A DNA stretch of 64,000 nt from Andrena cerasifolii (taxonomy: Eukaryota > Arthropoda > Insecta > Hymenoptera > Andrenidae). Location of the stretch: NCBI RefSeq assembly GCF_050908995.1, contig NC_135119.1, positions 11,842,001-11,906,000 on the forward strand, in the 5' to 3' direction. Within the stretch, counting starts at the first letter, position 1, and each line of letters starts with the position of its first letter. Shown here in pieces: positions 1 to 11,700 of the stretch. Both the position numbers and the translations under genes were made by a program. A model generated the notes under the pieces. The model was not told the origin of the DNA. It saw nothing but the letters and a program-made list of their open reading frames with translations, and searched no databases.

Positions 1-135
1 GTATAATTTAAAGAATATTTTTAAAAAAATTCCTTTTTCTCACAAGTTTCATTCAAATCGGTTGAGTGGTTTTTGAAATAGGTGTCATTGGCACCGATTT
101 GAAAAGCGTAGTTTGGAGAAAACAGCGTTTAAAGT

Positions 136-855
136 TTAAGGGGTCTCCCTACTTTGACGGCCTGAAAAGGAGCGCGATATTTGCGATTTTTTTTAAGATA
201 AACCCTCAAATTATATTAACTGAAAACTTTATGCCTTTATTTGTACATATATAGGCAACATTTAAAAAATAATAATTTAAAAAAACGGTACCTAAAACTT
301 TATACGCATTTTTCTCAAAACGATGTTTTTCGAATTGGTTAGCATGATATCTCAAAAGCCAATCAGCCGATTTACTTCAAACTTGGTATGTATCTTCAGT
401 AGATGTCCCACTCTCGTTGTTACTAAAACTAAGTCGGTTTTTGCAAAATTAGACTTTTGCGACTTAAAAAAACAGCGAATTTTTTGCAGAAATCGATGTC
501 TGTTTTAGACGCTGCCATTTTTTTCTTACTTTTCAGTGTTTCTCATTTAATCTAGTTCAGACGATAGCCTCATTCATACAAATTACACAAAATTTTAAAT
601 ATTCTATTTTAGACAACTACAACGGCTGGTTTTATGCTAACCACGCGCATATGATTTTTTGTAAGGCGCTCTATTTGAAGCATTATAACTCCGGATATAA
701 CCACTATTTTTGCATACAAATTTTGTTTTCATATTCTCTAAACATTGACAAATAAAGCCCCAAAGCTGGAAGTAAATATATTTTATAGTTCTGTTTTAAA
801 AAATTCCCAAAGTTCGCATCATTTTTCGTCCGTCAAGGTAGGAAGACCACTTAAG
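136..855. mobile_element. degenerate TTAA-ended inverted-repeat element T1
   Basis: The left end TTAAGGGGTCTCCCTAC and the reverse complement of the right end (TTAAGTGGTCTTCCTAC) match, followed by TTGACGG in both arms. The interior is AT-rich and has diverged, with the shared motif tttctcaaaacgatgttt at 313. No coding capacity; a MITE-like remnant. Confidence 0.6.
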
Positions 856-992
856 GTACAGGTTAAAGCGAGTTAATTTTTTTTTTTTTGAATTTACAGA
901 AAATAGTCGATTCCGGGGCCATAGAATTTCCCTCCCTTTATTGGAAAAATCGATTGTTTCGACCATTCTAGGTGTATGTAACCCCTTAACGT
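856..992. mobile_element. right end of a TTAA-type element cut by the window edge
   Basis: Ends in gtatgtaaccccttaa (TTAA at 986-989), the same terminal form as the other TTAA elements. Its left end is not in the window. T1 appears to be nested in it or next to it. Confidence 0.35.
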
Positions 993-1827
993 AACATTGG
1001 GAAGGTGAGTTTGCTCGGTCGTCGAGGATCGCTAATTGCCACGGAGGAAGCTGTAATAAAGCGACTAGCTAACTCACGAATGACACATTCGCATCCCCTC
1101 GAAGCGGCCCCCTGCATCCCCGAAGGTGCGAAGCCTGCAAGATTTATCGCGATTCCTTCGCCCAGCAACGAGTGGCGAGGATCAGCGGCACGTGACCCAA
1201 CGATCAATCCGTTTGCCCCCAAGAATGCTCACCTGCCTTCGCAGCTTCCACTTTCCCTTTCCTTGGCCTCGCTCCTCGCGCGGTGCTAGAAATCCGCTCG
1301 AGGGGGCGAGAATTTCGTCGGCCGGTGAATTATTGAGACTGTTCCCCGCGATGGTCGTGCAGGGACGAGTCGGTCGCGGTTGTTCATTAATTATTTGTTG
1401 CTCGATCAACGAGGCCCCCTCCCCGAACGGGCAACGGTCCCCTCTAACTCGATGACGGCCGATTGGCCGGCGTGCGAGGCCTTCTTGCAGCTTCCTCGCC
1501 ACGCACGTGCCCCGAATAAAACACGTGCGCGCGCGCTCTGAGTCACCAGGGACTTTGAACCGACGGTGCAGTCTTCTCCGCCGAAAAAAAGCATGGGAAT
1601 ACTAATACGGGAAGGTGAAAGGAAGGTCTGCCAGGCAGAGAATGCACTCGAGGCTCGAGGCGAGTGGGATTGGGCCTGGTAGTCCGTCGATGAATAGGTT
1701 TGAAGTTTGCGACGAGTAAACCGTATTCGCGCGATTATTTTCGAGGGAGAAGAATGGGAATCAGCACTGGGTACATAATTTAGGGAACGTAGATGCTAGT
1801 CGACACTTGGTTAATAGCTGATATCTG
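993..1827. other. GC-rich intronic stretch, nothing recognised
   Basis: CpG-rich unique-looking sequence. Short open frames on both strands have no recognisable domain or splice support. Confidence 0.4.
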
Positions 1828-2312
1828 CAAGGGAAGTTGGTAACCAGAAAATTCAGAAAATTATGCAACTTTGCCATAGTGCGGGTGTAGGAGGTGAAAT
1901 CACTCTTTGAGGGAATGCAGATTTTTTTTTCTTTGTCGTGGAATATCTCGGGGGCGGTGAGAGATATCGAGAATAAGTTTAAACAAAAGTTGCACCTTTT
2001 TTTTACCTACAAAACTATGTAAAAATAATTATCGAATTAAGGATTGGTGACGGGGGTAACTTGAAAAGTGTGGAGTTTTCGATAATTATTTTTACGCAGT
2101 TTTGTAGATATAAAAAAAGAATGTATCTTTTGTTTAAACTTCTTTCTGATATCTCTCACCGTTCCTGAGATATTCCACGAAACAGAAGGAGGGATTTCAC
2201 CCCCTAAAACAGCACTGTGGCATCAGCAAAAAATAGCTTTGTGTTGCGGATGAACTTCTTGCACACACAGTTGCATAATCTTCTGATTTTCCGGATTGCC
2301 TAACTTTCCATG
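1828..2312. mobile_element. foldback element B1 (CAAGGG-type)
   Basis: The arms pair from CAAGGGAAGTTGG at the left to its partner ending ctttccatg at the right. Inner arms match well: GTGGAATATCTCgGG on the left and GTGGAATATCTCAGGAAC on the reversed right. The loop is near 2035-2075. The right arm has an extra stretch of about 50 bp. No clear TTA duplication remains. Confidence 0.65.
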
Positions 2313-4373
2313 TAACTGAGGTTTCAGTAGAATCAGTTTTGTTTCCGTCCGACTTATTACTGGTTCGTGCTACTGGGAACAATTGAAGAGTCGACTGCTG
2401 AAAGAACTTTGCTGTTCAAAGAACAATGTTCCGAGCTCCGTATATTTTATAATAGATGCCCATTGAATATATTAATATAGTAAGTGCACAGTAGCTGTTC
2501 CCTTGGGTTGCAGCCTCGAGAAAATTCGTTAATCGATCGGCGAATCCTATCGACACGCCGCCGAGATGGGTTACCCGCTGAATCTTGTTACGAGCGCAAA
2601 TTTTTCACACGATGCACGTGCCCCCGAGCGAAACTCACGTGCAGCTATCGATCGACGTGCCCACCTTCTCGGTCGTTGTGTAAGCGATGCTGTTCCTTCT
2701 GGAATACGTTAAGCCCACCCTCTCCCGGCGCCGCTGTCCAACCCGTCAAATTTTATTCCGCGCGTCCCACCAGTCGGGAACAATAGCCGCCAGATAATTA
2801 CTGTGAAATTCGGTCCGAGGCGTTTGACAAGGAATCTTGATAGACCAGGCGGGAATAATGGAATCGCGAGCGAAAACAACGAACCGCGGGGAGGTGCTGG
2901 GGAAAGCTAATGAAAAGGATCGGACAGATCGTGGAAGGGAATTAGAACGTGTAGGATGATCCAAAATCCACGGGAACGGGTTGATGTTGACGAGCACGAG
3001 AGAGGACGAGCGTAATTGGAATCAATTGGCTCGAATGATTAAATAATAGGTAGGATCTAGCATGAGGGTCCCCAATCGGCGGGAATAAAAGAAACGAAAA
3101 AGAGAGAGAGAGAGAGAGAGGAACGTCCCTTGCTTGGCGGATTGAATTCATTCAGCCTCGGCTTTCGCGTTTCCCCTTCGCTCAGTGAAATTTCAACAAG
3201 TCGCCTCATCTATTACAAGATCTCTTACAATTTTATCTCTCCACCCCTGAGTCACATATTCAGAAACGAGCTTGCGGTGCAAAATATAGTACAGAAGGGG
3301 GTGTGCCCAACTAGAACATAATTCCTCTCCAGGTTGTGACAGGGCGTCTACACAGGGATGCGCGAGGGTCTACCCCCAACCCTAAATATAATCGAAGGTG
3401 ATCGAAGAGCAGAAGTGACAGGGGAGAAGGTAAAAGATTGCCTTTTACACTTCTGTAGCCCCCCCTATTCAAATCCTCGTCGGAGGAGCGAAAGTTATAA
3501 GGTCGAAAGTGTCAAATTCCGTGGCCCTCGAGTGGTTGGAACTTCCGGGGCGCAATCTTCGCAATGACGAGCGTTTCGTCGACCCACGGCTCGCAGACAA
3601 GGACAAGGGGATCGCATTACGACGGAAAGCAACCCCCGAAAGAAGAATGGCGCATACAGGGGAGGAAGGAACGTTCGTCGGGATTTAAGGCTCCATAAAT
3701 CCGGTCGAACCATCCCTTAAGCCCTCTGCGCGGTGGTCAGTCGGCTTTTACCAGATTGTATTCCGCGATATCTTTCGTTTGGACCCTCGGCTAAACGCCT
3801 TTCACCTGACTCTCTTTAATAGACCGCCTCCTAGCTGATTGCAACGACTTTAAGCGTGGTCGCCTCGCGCCGATTCCCTCGCGCCGTACCTCCAGCAGAT
3901 AGAATTGCAAGGGAGTCAGTACAGTGTCTCCTTGAAGATTGAATCCTTTTGCTGAGCCGAGCGAAACCGAGGGATAAGGAAGATAGGAGGAATCGAAGAT
4001 TGGAATTAGTTGATTTTAACCAGCTCGTTGCTCAGGATCGAATGCAGCTGATTTAAGGGGGGACACGTAATGGAGGCTTCAAAGTCTCCCGAGGCGGCGA
4101 ACTTTTAATGGATCTAACAAGCCAGCATGCTCGATAATGTATGTACTTCGGTTATTACCGTAACGTGCATCATGCTTGAAGAATTGGACGTTTCTGGAAC
4201 CAATGGCCTCGGTATCCTGGAAACAGGATCGAAAGAGTAAAGGTGGAGCTCATGGGTAGTCTTCCAGTGCTTCTCTGTTCTCCCGATACAGCAGCAAACA
4301 TTCGCTGTAGATATTTCTAGCAAGCTTAAAAGAAGAATGTACGTATACCATAACTGGCAACTAATCTTTAATA
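2313..4373. other. intronic sequence with a GA microsatellite
   Basis: Unique-looking DNA upstream of the first visible exon. A (GA)n run of about 22 bp sits at 3100-3121. No exon with the required phase 0 donor was recognised. Confidence 0.4.
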
Positions 4374-5033
4374 TTAAGGGGGTAGTGGACTATTTCAGCT
4401 TCAAAAAATCGATTTTTTTTTTACTGATTCTGAAAGTATTATCCTTTATCAACATTTCAAACAAAATTTCATGAACAAATTCAAATAATTGTAGGCGACT
4501 TAACTTTGAAGCCGTTTTTCTCGAAACACCATTTTCAGACACGGTGTACATCATAAATCTTGAACCAATGAATATGTTCACTTGAAATTTTTACTGGGGG
4601 TGTAGAATTTCTTCCTCTACAGAGTGGAACTCCCGTATCAACATTGGATGTTTGTGAAACATTTTATAACTGATTACAGACGATTTTTTTGCGTATAAAT
4701 GTGGGGAAAAATTGATTCGTGTGTAACTTCCACAATTTTTGTTCAAATTCATTGGCGAAGGTCCACTGTGTAGAGTTTGGTGTACAAAGTGCTCACCCCA
4801 AAGCATTTTGCTTTCAGAGGATTGGCTCACCTGAATCGAAGTACACCACTTGCAGCGGCGCGCTGTACAGGGCTATCTTTAACGATTAATAACTTCGACA
4901 ATTTTATACATACCGACGATTTTTTTTTTGTAATTACTCGCAAACGTGCCCACAGTAGACTGTGCAAAGCAAAGTAATTTAGCGTTAAAGAAACTAACGA
5001 TTTTACGTATCCAATAGTTCACTACCCCCTTAA
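4374..5033. mobile_element. TTAA-ended element T2
   Basis: Termini TTAAGGGGGTAGTGGACTA and, reversed, TTAAGGGGGTAGTGAACTA. The arms pair poorly beyond about 20 bp. The interior has the motif tttttctcgaaacaccatttt at about 4515, written here as related to other members. Its right TTAA (5030-5033) is also the left TTAA of T3. Confidence 0.65.
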
Positions 5034-5743
5034 GGGGGAATCCTATTCTTTGAGCTAAAAACATAGCAAAAATTTGAGATTTTTTTTTTAAGAATCCAGC
5101 GATTCGATTCATCTGAAATTTGGACCACGTTTTGATGTATCTTTGAAGAAGCTGCAGTTTTTTTTTTATCAATTTTTAACCATAAATTTAGTAGTTATGC
5201 ATGATCGACCAGCACGCCGCGCAAAATTCGTCATCCGTTGGTGTGCACGATATTTATCTACCAGGTAATCTGAAACAGAAAAATGAAACGGCGTTTTATT
5301 GTATACATATGTAGCTTGAAATTGATGAACCAGCAGAAAACAACAAAAATTATTGAGCGGTGTGGAGAGTTTTCAAACTGAAAGGTCTGAAGCTTTAACT
5401 TATGCGCTCCAATTTTCTTATGTAACAAAAAAAGTATTGAACTTAGCGATATTCTGGTTCATCAAATTGAAGCTACATATGTACAAAGTAAAACGCCGTT
5501 TCATTTTTCTGTTTCAGATTACCTGGAAGTTAGGTAAATATCATGCACACCAGCGGACGACGAGTGTTGCGCGGCGTGATGCATAACTCCTATATTTATT
5601 ATTAATAATGAATAAAAAAGCTGCAACTCTTCGATGATGCATAAAAACATGGTCCAAATTTCAGATGAATCGAAATGCTAGTTTCTAAAAAAAAATCCTA
5701 AATTTTACTGTTTTTAGCCCATAAAATAAAATTCTCCCCTTAA
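5030..5743. mobile_element. TTAA-ended foldback element T3, 714 bp
   Basis: Long hairpin: the left arm TTAAGGGGGAATCCTATTCT pairs with the reversed right arm TTAAGGGGAGAATTTTATTT, and pairing continues for about 300 bp (for example GATTCATCTGAAATTTGGAC in both arms). The loop of about 115 bp is near 5340-5455. No transposase. Confidence 0.85.
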
Positions 5744-8005
5744 GATTACGAACATCGCCAAGATACATTAACTCATCAAGAAGCCTTCCAATGAGCGAGA
5801 AATCTCAATAAAAATCGCAGTCCATCGATTCCATTAATCTCCACAATACGCGACAAACAATCAATTACCTCGAACTGTCATACGAAACATGTCATCACAT
5901 TCACGAGTGATACGAACGTATCACCGTCGCGTCGATTGAGAATCAATGCCCGAATCGAGGAGAAAAGGGAATCGAATAGATGCAATAGAGGGATCCGATA
6001 GATCCCAGCGATGGTCGTGAAATAGCAGAGGTCTCGCCGCGATCCAGCGAAATTGAACCGTTAAGGGAATGAAGTCCGCGCTAGTACGGCCTGGATCCCC
6101 GACAAATATTCTACTTGCAGCTGGGAGCGACCGATACGAAATGGAAGACAGATTTTCCAAGTTCTGCGGCCGACGATTTATTATCGGCGACCATAGGCGG
6201 CGTGTCGGATCGCGTGAAATACTGCTTTCGGCACATTGGTCGGGCGCAATTATTGATAGGGGCAGGAGTCGGGGCGCGGAGGAGTAGGTAGGGGGATTTC
6301 TAGCCGCGCACAGAGTCGAAAGGGTGCAATCAATGTACCGTGCCGCGGCTCGATTTAAATTCATGAATAATTCCTCCCACCGTCGATCGAAGATCGACGA
6401 GCTCTCCTCCACCCTCCTCCGCATGTCCCTCCGTATTTTTCGGCCGTCCCATCGGCTCGTTCCGCTCGATCGGGCCGAGCTTGCATCTTGGTTTAATCAA
6501 GGAAATGTCCGATCGTCGCGGGCCGTCCTGGGCCTCCTTTATCCTTCATAAATATAGCATGCATGTATTAAAAGTGCCCCGCCGCGTTCAATGGAGGAAC
6601 GAGCGCTCGAAGGAGCCGTACAGGGGAAATCGTTTATAGGCTTGTAATCTCATCAATATTCGATCACGCCATGAAACCGATTATTTTCAGCGCGCGTCTA
6701 CGTGGGAAGGACGCAACAGTTTTATTTAATCCGAAAGGAATCTCCTGCTAACTCGCGACAATGTTATTGTTCCCCGACAGATTGTCAAGTATTGGAACGG
6801 TTAAAAAATAACTTTGTCAGGCGCAGGGGCGGGATTACGAAAACCCAATCAATTTTTCCATCGGCTCTTATAATTACAGCACAAACGGTATCAACGCATG
6901 GATACGTATTAACGAATAAACCAATATAACCGCCTGTCAATCCCTCTGCCAGCCAATCTATTTTTATTCCATATAGAGTCAGGCGAAATTAATCTCTACG
7001 CACAATCACTGCGCAAGTGCATCCGCTTTATGCATCGAATTCACGTTGCTCGCGAATCGATCGGAGGCTTCTCTGCGAACGATGTCTCGCGCGATTTGCG
7101 TTCTTTGATTCACTTAGCCGTTACCCCGCCGCTCGAGCGCACAGAATCGAAGGTTACAGGCGATATAAAATTCGCAACGACGTTTCGAATCGACCGGGAA
7201 TCCTTGGACCAGTAGTAACGACGCCGGAAGCAAGAGCTACGAAAGGACTCCCTTATCGCGGCAGATCAATGTTATCCTAACGGGGAGGGCGATCGTAAAT
7301 AGAACGTATTTGCCTGGAGGAAGTTTTATTTGCTCGTTAGGCCCCTACTTTTTTTCTTTACGATTCATTTCGCGTCCCGCGCAAGTTCAACCGCCGACAA
7401 TAAAGCCACGGTGTGTTTATGCCCGTCCGAGCTTGAAAGCGTGGGCACATAGTCTCGATAAAATTCGGCGGACTCTCCTGCTGGTCCGAGGGGGTCGGGA
7501 AGAATATTGAAAATTATCGTGCCGAGGGGAGTGAGTCGTTGGCGTGAGTCAATGAACATCTGCAAAGAGAAGAAATACGTGCGACGGGTTCTGCGAAGGG
7601 GGAGCTGATCAATGATCTTGAAAAGATGCGAATTTGCATGTGAATCGGATGGAATAGCGAGGAATGGAGTTCTTGGTAGTCGCTGAGGAGGGCAGTGGAA
7701 CTTTTTCCAGATGATGAGGGGTGGTTATTAGTCGGGGAGTTCAGTAAGAGTTGTTACGCGAGAGGTTTATTCAGTTACCCACTTTTCGTGGCACACTTCT
7801 AGTACCTATAACATTTAAGCACTTTACTGCTTCGTATCTCCCCCCTTCAGACAAATGTTCAAGCACGCACTTCCCTTCTTTAAACAGAGAAGTTGATACG
7901 ATGCGAAAGTACAGTTCATGTCTGCTGTGATTCACGGTGGAGGGAACACAGTTTTCGTACAATTGCTGTCTTACAGACATCGAATTCCTTTTGCAGAAAG
8001 TCTCT
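5744..8005. other. GC-rich intronic stretch
   Basis: CpG-rich, unique-looking sequence with several open frames (up to 167 codons on the - strand at 5921-6424) that show no family resemblance and no splice logic. Confidence 0.4.
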
Positions 8006-8520
8006 GACAAGTGACATTCTTATAGTGAATGGAGTTTCCAGATTTGGAATATATTTTTCGAAAATACTCGTAGTAACTAAGGAATCCTGAAAATGATATC
8101 TGCAATGGAGCTATTTTGACTCGTGTTGTTGAGGCTTACGCGAAAAATGGCAAAATCCTCTTATTTAAGAATAGTTTGCTAAAACCTGGCATCTGTATGT
8201 TCGTTGAGGCGCTGAATCCGAATATAAAAGGAAATCCTAAGGTAGTTCTCTTAATAAAAAATCGTTTTTTCGAAATAACTCAAAAGGGAAGGGCCGGAGA
8301 ATTTTTTAAATATTTTTTCGGATTCATCACCTCAAAAAACTTATTCTTAAATAAGAGAGGATTTGGCTGTTTTTCGCGTACGCCTCTTCAACATAAGTAA
8401 AATAGATTCATTGCAGATATAATTTTCAAGACTTCTTAGTTACCTACTATTAGTACTTTCAAAAAGTATATTCCACTTTGGGAAACTTCATTCACTACAA
8501 GTGAATGTCTACTTGTGAGC
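8006..8520. mobile_element. foldback element without TTAA ends
   Basis: The arms pair from gacattcttatagtgaatgg (left) to its partner near 8470-8515, and on through atatctgcaatgg and tacgcgaaaaa. The loop is near 8255-8275. It ends about 115 bp before the 8635 exon. Confidence 0.65.
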
Positions 8521-8634
8521 TCCCCCACTAAATTTTGAATTTCCACTCGTTGATAAAATTGAAGGTATATTTTACAGGTTGTTCGGCGACGTTCCACGAT
8601 TCAACTAAGTAGAGTATCGATTTGTTTGTTGCAG

Positions 8635-8768
8635 AGAGAGGCTACGCAACGAGATGTGGAACGAGAACGACGACAACGAATGGAGGCGGAAGCTCGGGTA
8701 CGCGAGGCTACGGCTGAAGCTGAGAGAGCACGCTCCAGAGTCCATCACCTTCAAAGAGAGTTGGCCAG
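8635..8768 (+). CDS. NCKAP5-like exon a: coiled coil
   Basis: The acceptor is tttgtttgttgcag and the donor is CAG|gtaaca. The exon opens in phase 0 and encodes 44 residues beginning REATQRDVERERRQRMEAEA and ending HHLQRELA, a strongly charged helix typical of a coiled coil. It ends two bases into an Arg codon that exon b completes. No upstream partner exon was found in 1-8634, so that exon lies left of the window. A foldback repeat ends about 115 bp upstream. Confidence 0.8.
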
Positions 8769-11700
8769 GTAACAAGAAGCATACCTCTGCTAGCTCAAGC
8801 TCAATAGTCGTACGCTAGAAATGAAATAGCCTTCGGAAGCCCTATTCACTGATTCGCGGAACGTGGGCGAAACAAAAATTCCCACGCGATTCGTCTGGGA
8901 TTCCGTTGGCGTATCAATTGCCCTTTTAATTTCACAGTCTCGATCACGGTATCCGGGCGATACGTTTCATTTTAATTAAACTCGGCCAGGTTATGCGTAG
9001 TAAAAACACGCGAACCATTGGTGTGGGAAATATGGGAAATACATATCGCGAGAGGTCCAGACCGACAAGAACGCGCGAATGCACGGACACGGGCGAGGTA
9101 TAGGAGAGACATAGCGTCTTACGAGATTCGTGTGATATGACAGTATGATGGAGATTCTGCAAATCTTGCTATATTCAACATTAATTCTAATTGCTAGTAG
9201 CGTTTTGATGGTTCTAGCGTAAAAATTAATAATCCACACGACCAATAGCCGTTCCCCTCGAACCATTCTAGTATTAGCATGCAAGCAACGACTGTTACTT
9301 ATACAATAACCACTTCAAAGTGTTATGCAAACCCGCTGAATCCTTCTTAAGGGGTTATGGCTACCTGTAAGATCTGAATTATTTGTGACAAGTATTTTCG
9401 GCATTTTTTTTAAAAAAACTTGAAGACTTAGGTATTTAAATAAACGGCTGTATACTCGAAAGTATATATTTTAAAGTTCTTGTAGTTTTTTTTGCAATGC
9501 GATATCTAAATAAATAATAGAATTATAGGCGATCTCCCGGCAGCGTTTTTTTTTATTTAAGCACTTTACGGTGATCATTGTAGCTTTGACCTGGTTCATC
9601 TGAAATAAAAAATTCGACTAAATTTAGTTGGTATATTAGATTATCTAGTCCTTAATTGTGGCTTTTTCATTTCCGCTGCGTAGTTTTTATTTTATAGATG
9701 AAAAATTATGAAAAATGAGAGCGATTCTGTGGCGAAAATCGATACTTTTGCTACGAGAAGCTGCCATTTTGTAGCAAATTAATTTTTCGAGGTACATAAT
9801 AAACGATTAAGGACTAAGTAGATAATCTAATATACGATCTAAATTCCCGCGAATTTTTTATTTCGGATAAACCAGGTCAAGATTAGAGTGGTTACCGCGA
9901 ACTACTGAACAAAAAATCGCTGCGGGGAGGTTGCTGATATTTCTTTTATTTATTTATATTTTCCATGGCAAAAATTACTACAAGTAGTTTAACATGTACA
10001 CTTTCGAATAGATAAAGGTTTGATTAAAAAAACCATCAAGTTTTTCTCCTAAAAATTCCCGAATATAGGTACATGTTTTTCAGACCTCACAAGTAGGCAT
10101 AACCCCTTAACCCTTTATCGCCCGAGGTATTACCTATATATGATACATCCCTATGGTGCTTCGCAGTTTGCGCCAGATTAAGCAGTGCATGTTTAGAGCA
10201 GTTTTATTCATTGGTGAAGGATGAAGCTACCCGAACCCTGTGTCCATTTGTTTTATGCATTTTAACCTCTGAAAAAAATTGATATAAAAATATAAAGATT
10301 CGGACCATTTTTAACGATAAAAAGAACCCAGGATATTTTTCCTTCCACGGGATCTAGGTGCCGGCGCTAAACGGTTAAACTCGTCTCCATTCGGCGATCG
10401 AAACTCAGAGAAGCAATTCTCAAGACGGTTTCGAATCCGAGTCCGATGGAGACGAGGAAAAGGTTCGTTCCTTGACGTGTACCTACGCGTTTCCGTTGGC
10501 AGGCAGGAAAGGAGAAACCAAGCCTGTAAATCGATGCGGTTGCCAAACATCCGGCAATAATTCGAGGCGCTTGTCCGACATCGATTTCTCTTTTTCCTTC
10601 GCCCTCCATCTCCCCACTCTCCCTGGCCGTGTGCGGCGGCGGGGCCTGCGAAAATCGCTTATTTCATCGAGCCGCAGACAGCACTTTATTTCCCGTGTAC
10701 AGGCTCGCCGGAAAAGTACCGGCCGCGATAGAACGTATAAATAATGAGACCGCGTTTCCCACGCAATAACTAGTGGATTTCATGGTAAATCATCGATATT
10801 GGCACTCTTCCAATAACGTATCGCGACCTGGGGGCGGCCACCCCCGCGGATATTTTATCAGCTTGTATCGAGGCAGCCGAGATTACAACCCTCCATCCCT
10901 TCCTCCCCATCCCCGCACCGGGCGGCGCGAGCCGAGCGCGGCGGATCGTGAAAATTCTGCCTTGGCTAACGTTTTACCATTCACTTTCCTCGCGTCCCGC
11001 GGACAAACGGAATTCGTTAAACTTTGCGTTGGATCGATGCAACACGTGCATGACAGAGTAAGACTCTTCCAGACGATGCTGAGCGCGAAGTGGAAATGGG
11101 AGGACTCGCCCAGTGATTTATGTTGATGAAACAGGCCTATAAGTTATTGGCGGATGTATGCAGATCACTTGAACAAATTCGGTTCGGTGATTTAGTTTAT
11201 GATTAAGCTGGCGGAGCAAAGAAGTACTCGGTAGTTCTTCCTCCTTCCATCTCTTGGAAAATATACGACAATGCAACGGTCTCGCGTATAGCGCACAGCC
11301 CCGAGGTAAAGGGTCGATAATAATTCTTTCATATTGGCTCCTTCCCAGCGACAAATCTCGACGTCGGAAACGGCACCCGCCGGATATATTACACCGAATA
11401 TCGGAAGGTAGAACTGTGACATTAAATCTGCCGAGGGGTCTCACGATTTGCTAAAGGATTACATTCGCGAGCGAACAGTAAAGCTGGAAATTGTACCGAA
11501 CGCTATTACAGATATATCCCAGCCTCCCCCCGTTCCAGTAACAGGGTAAAGAAGTGTTCGCTTTCCAGTATCATTCTGTCACGAACATTTGGCAATCCTA
11601 ACGTTTCAACTGCTCCGTGGCGTCCAGCGATTCTAGCGACCACATCTCTGCCGGCTCCGTTTCTCCCGCCAGCAATGAAGGATGAATTAAAACGGTCCAT

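Noticed and set aside
5921..6424. 167-codon open frame on - strand
   Set aside because: No domain or neighbours; a + strand frame of similar quality overlaps it.
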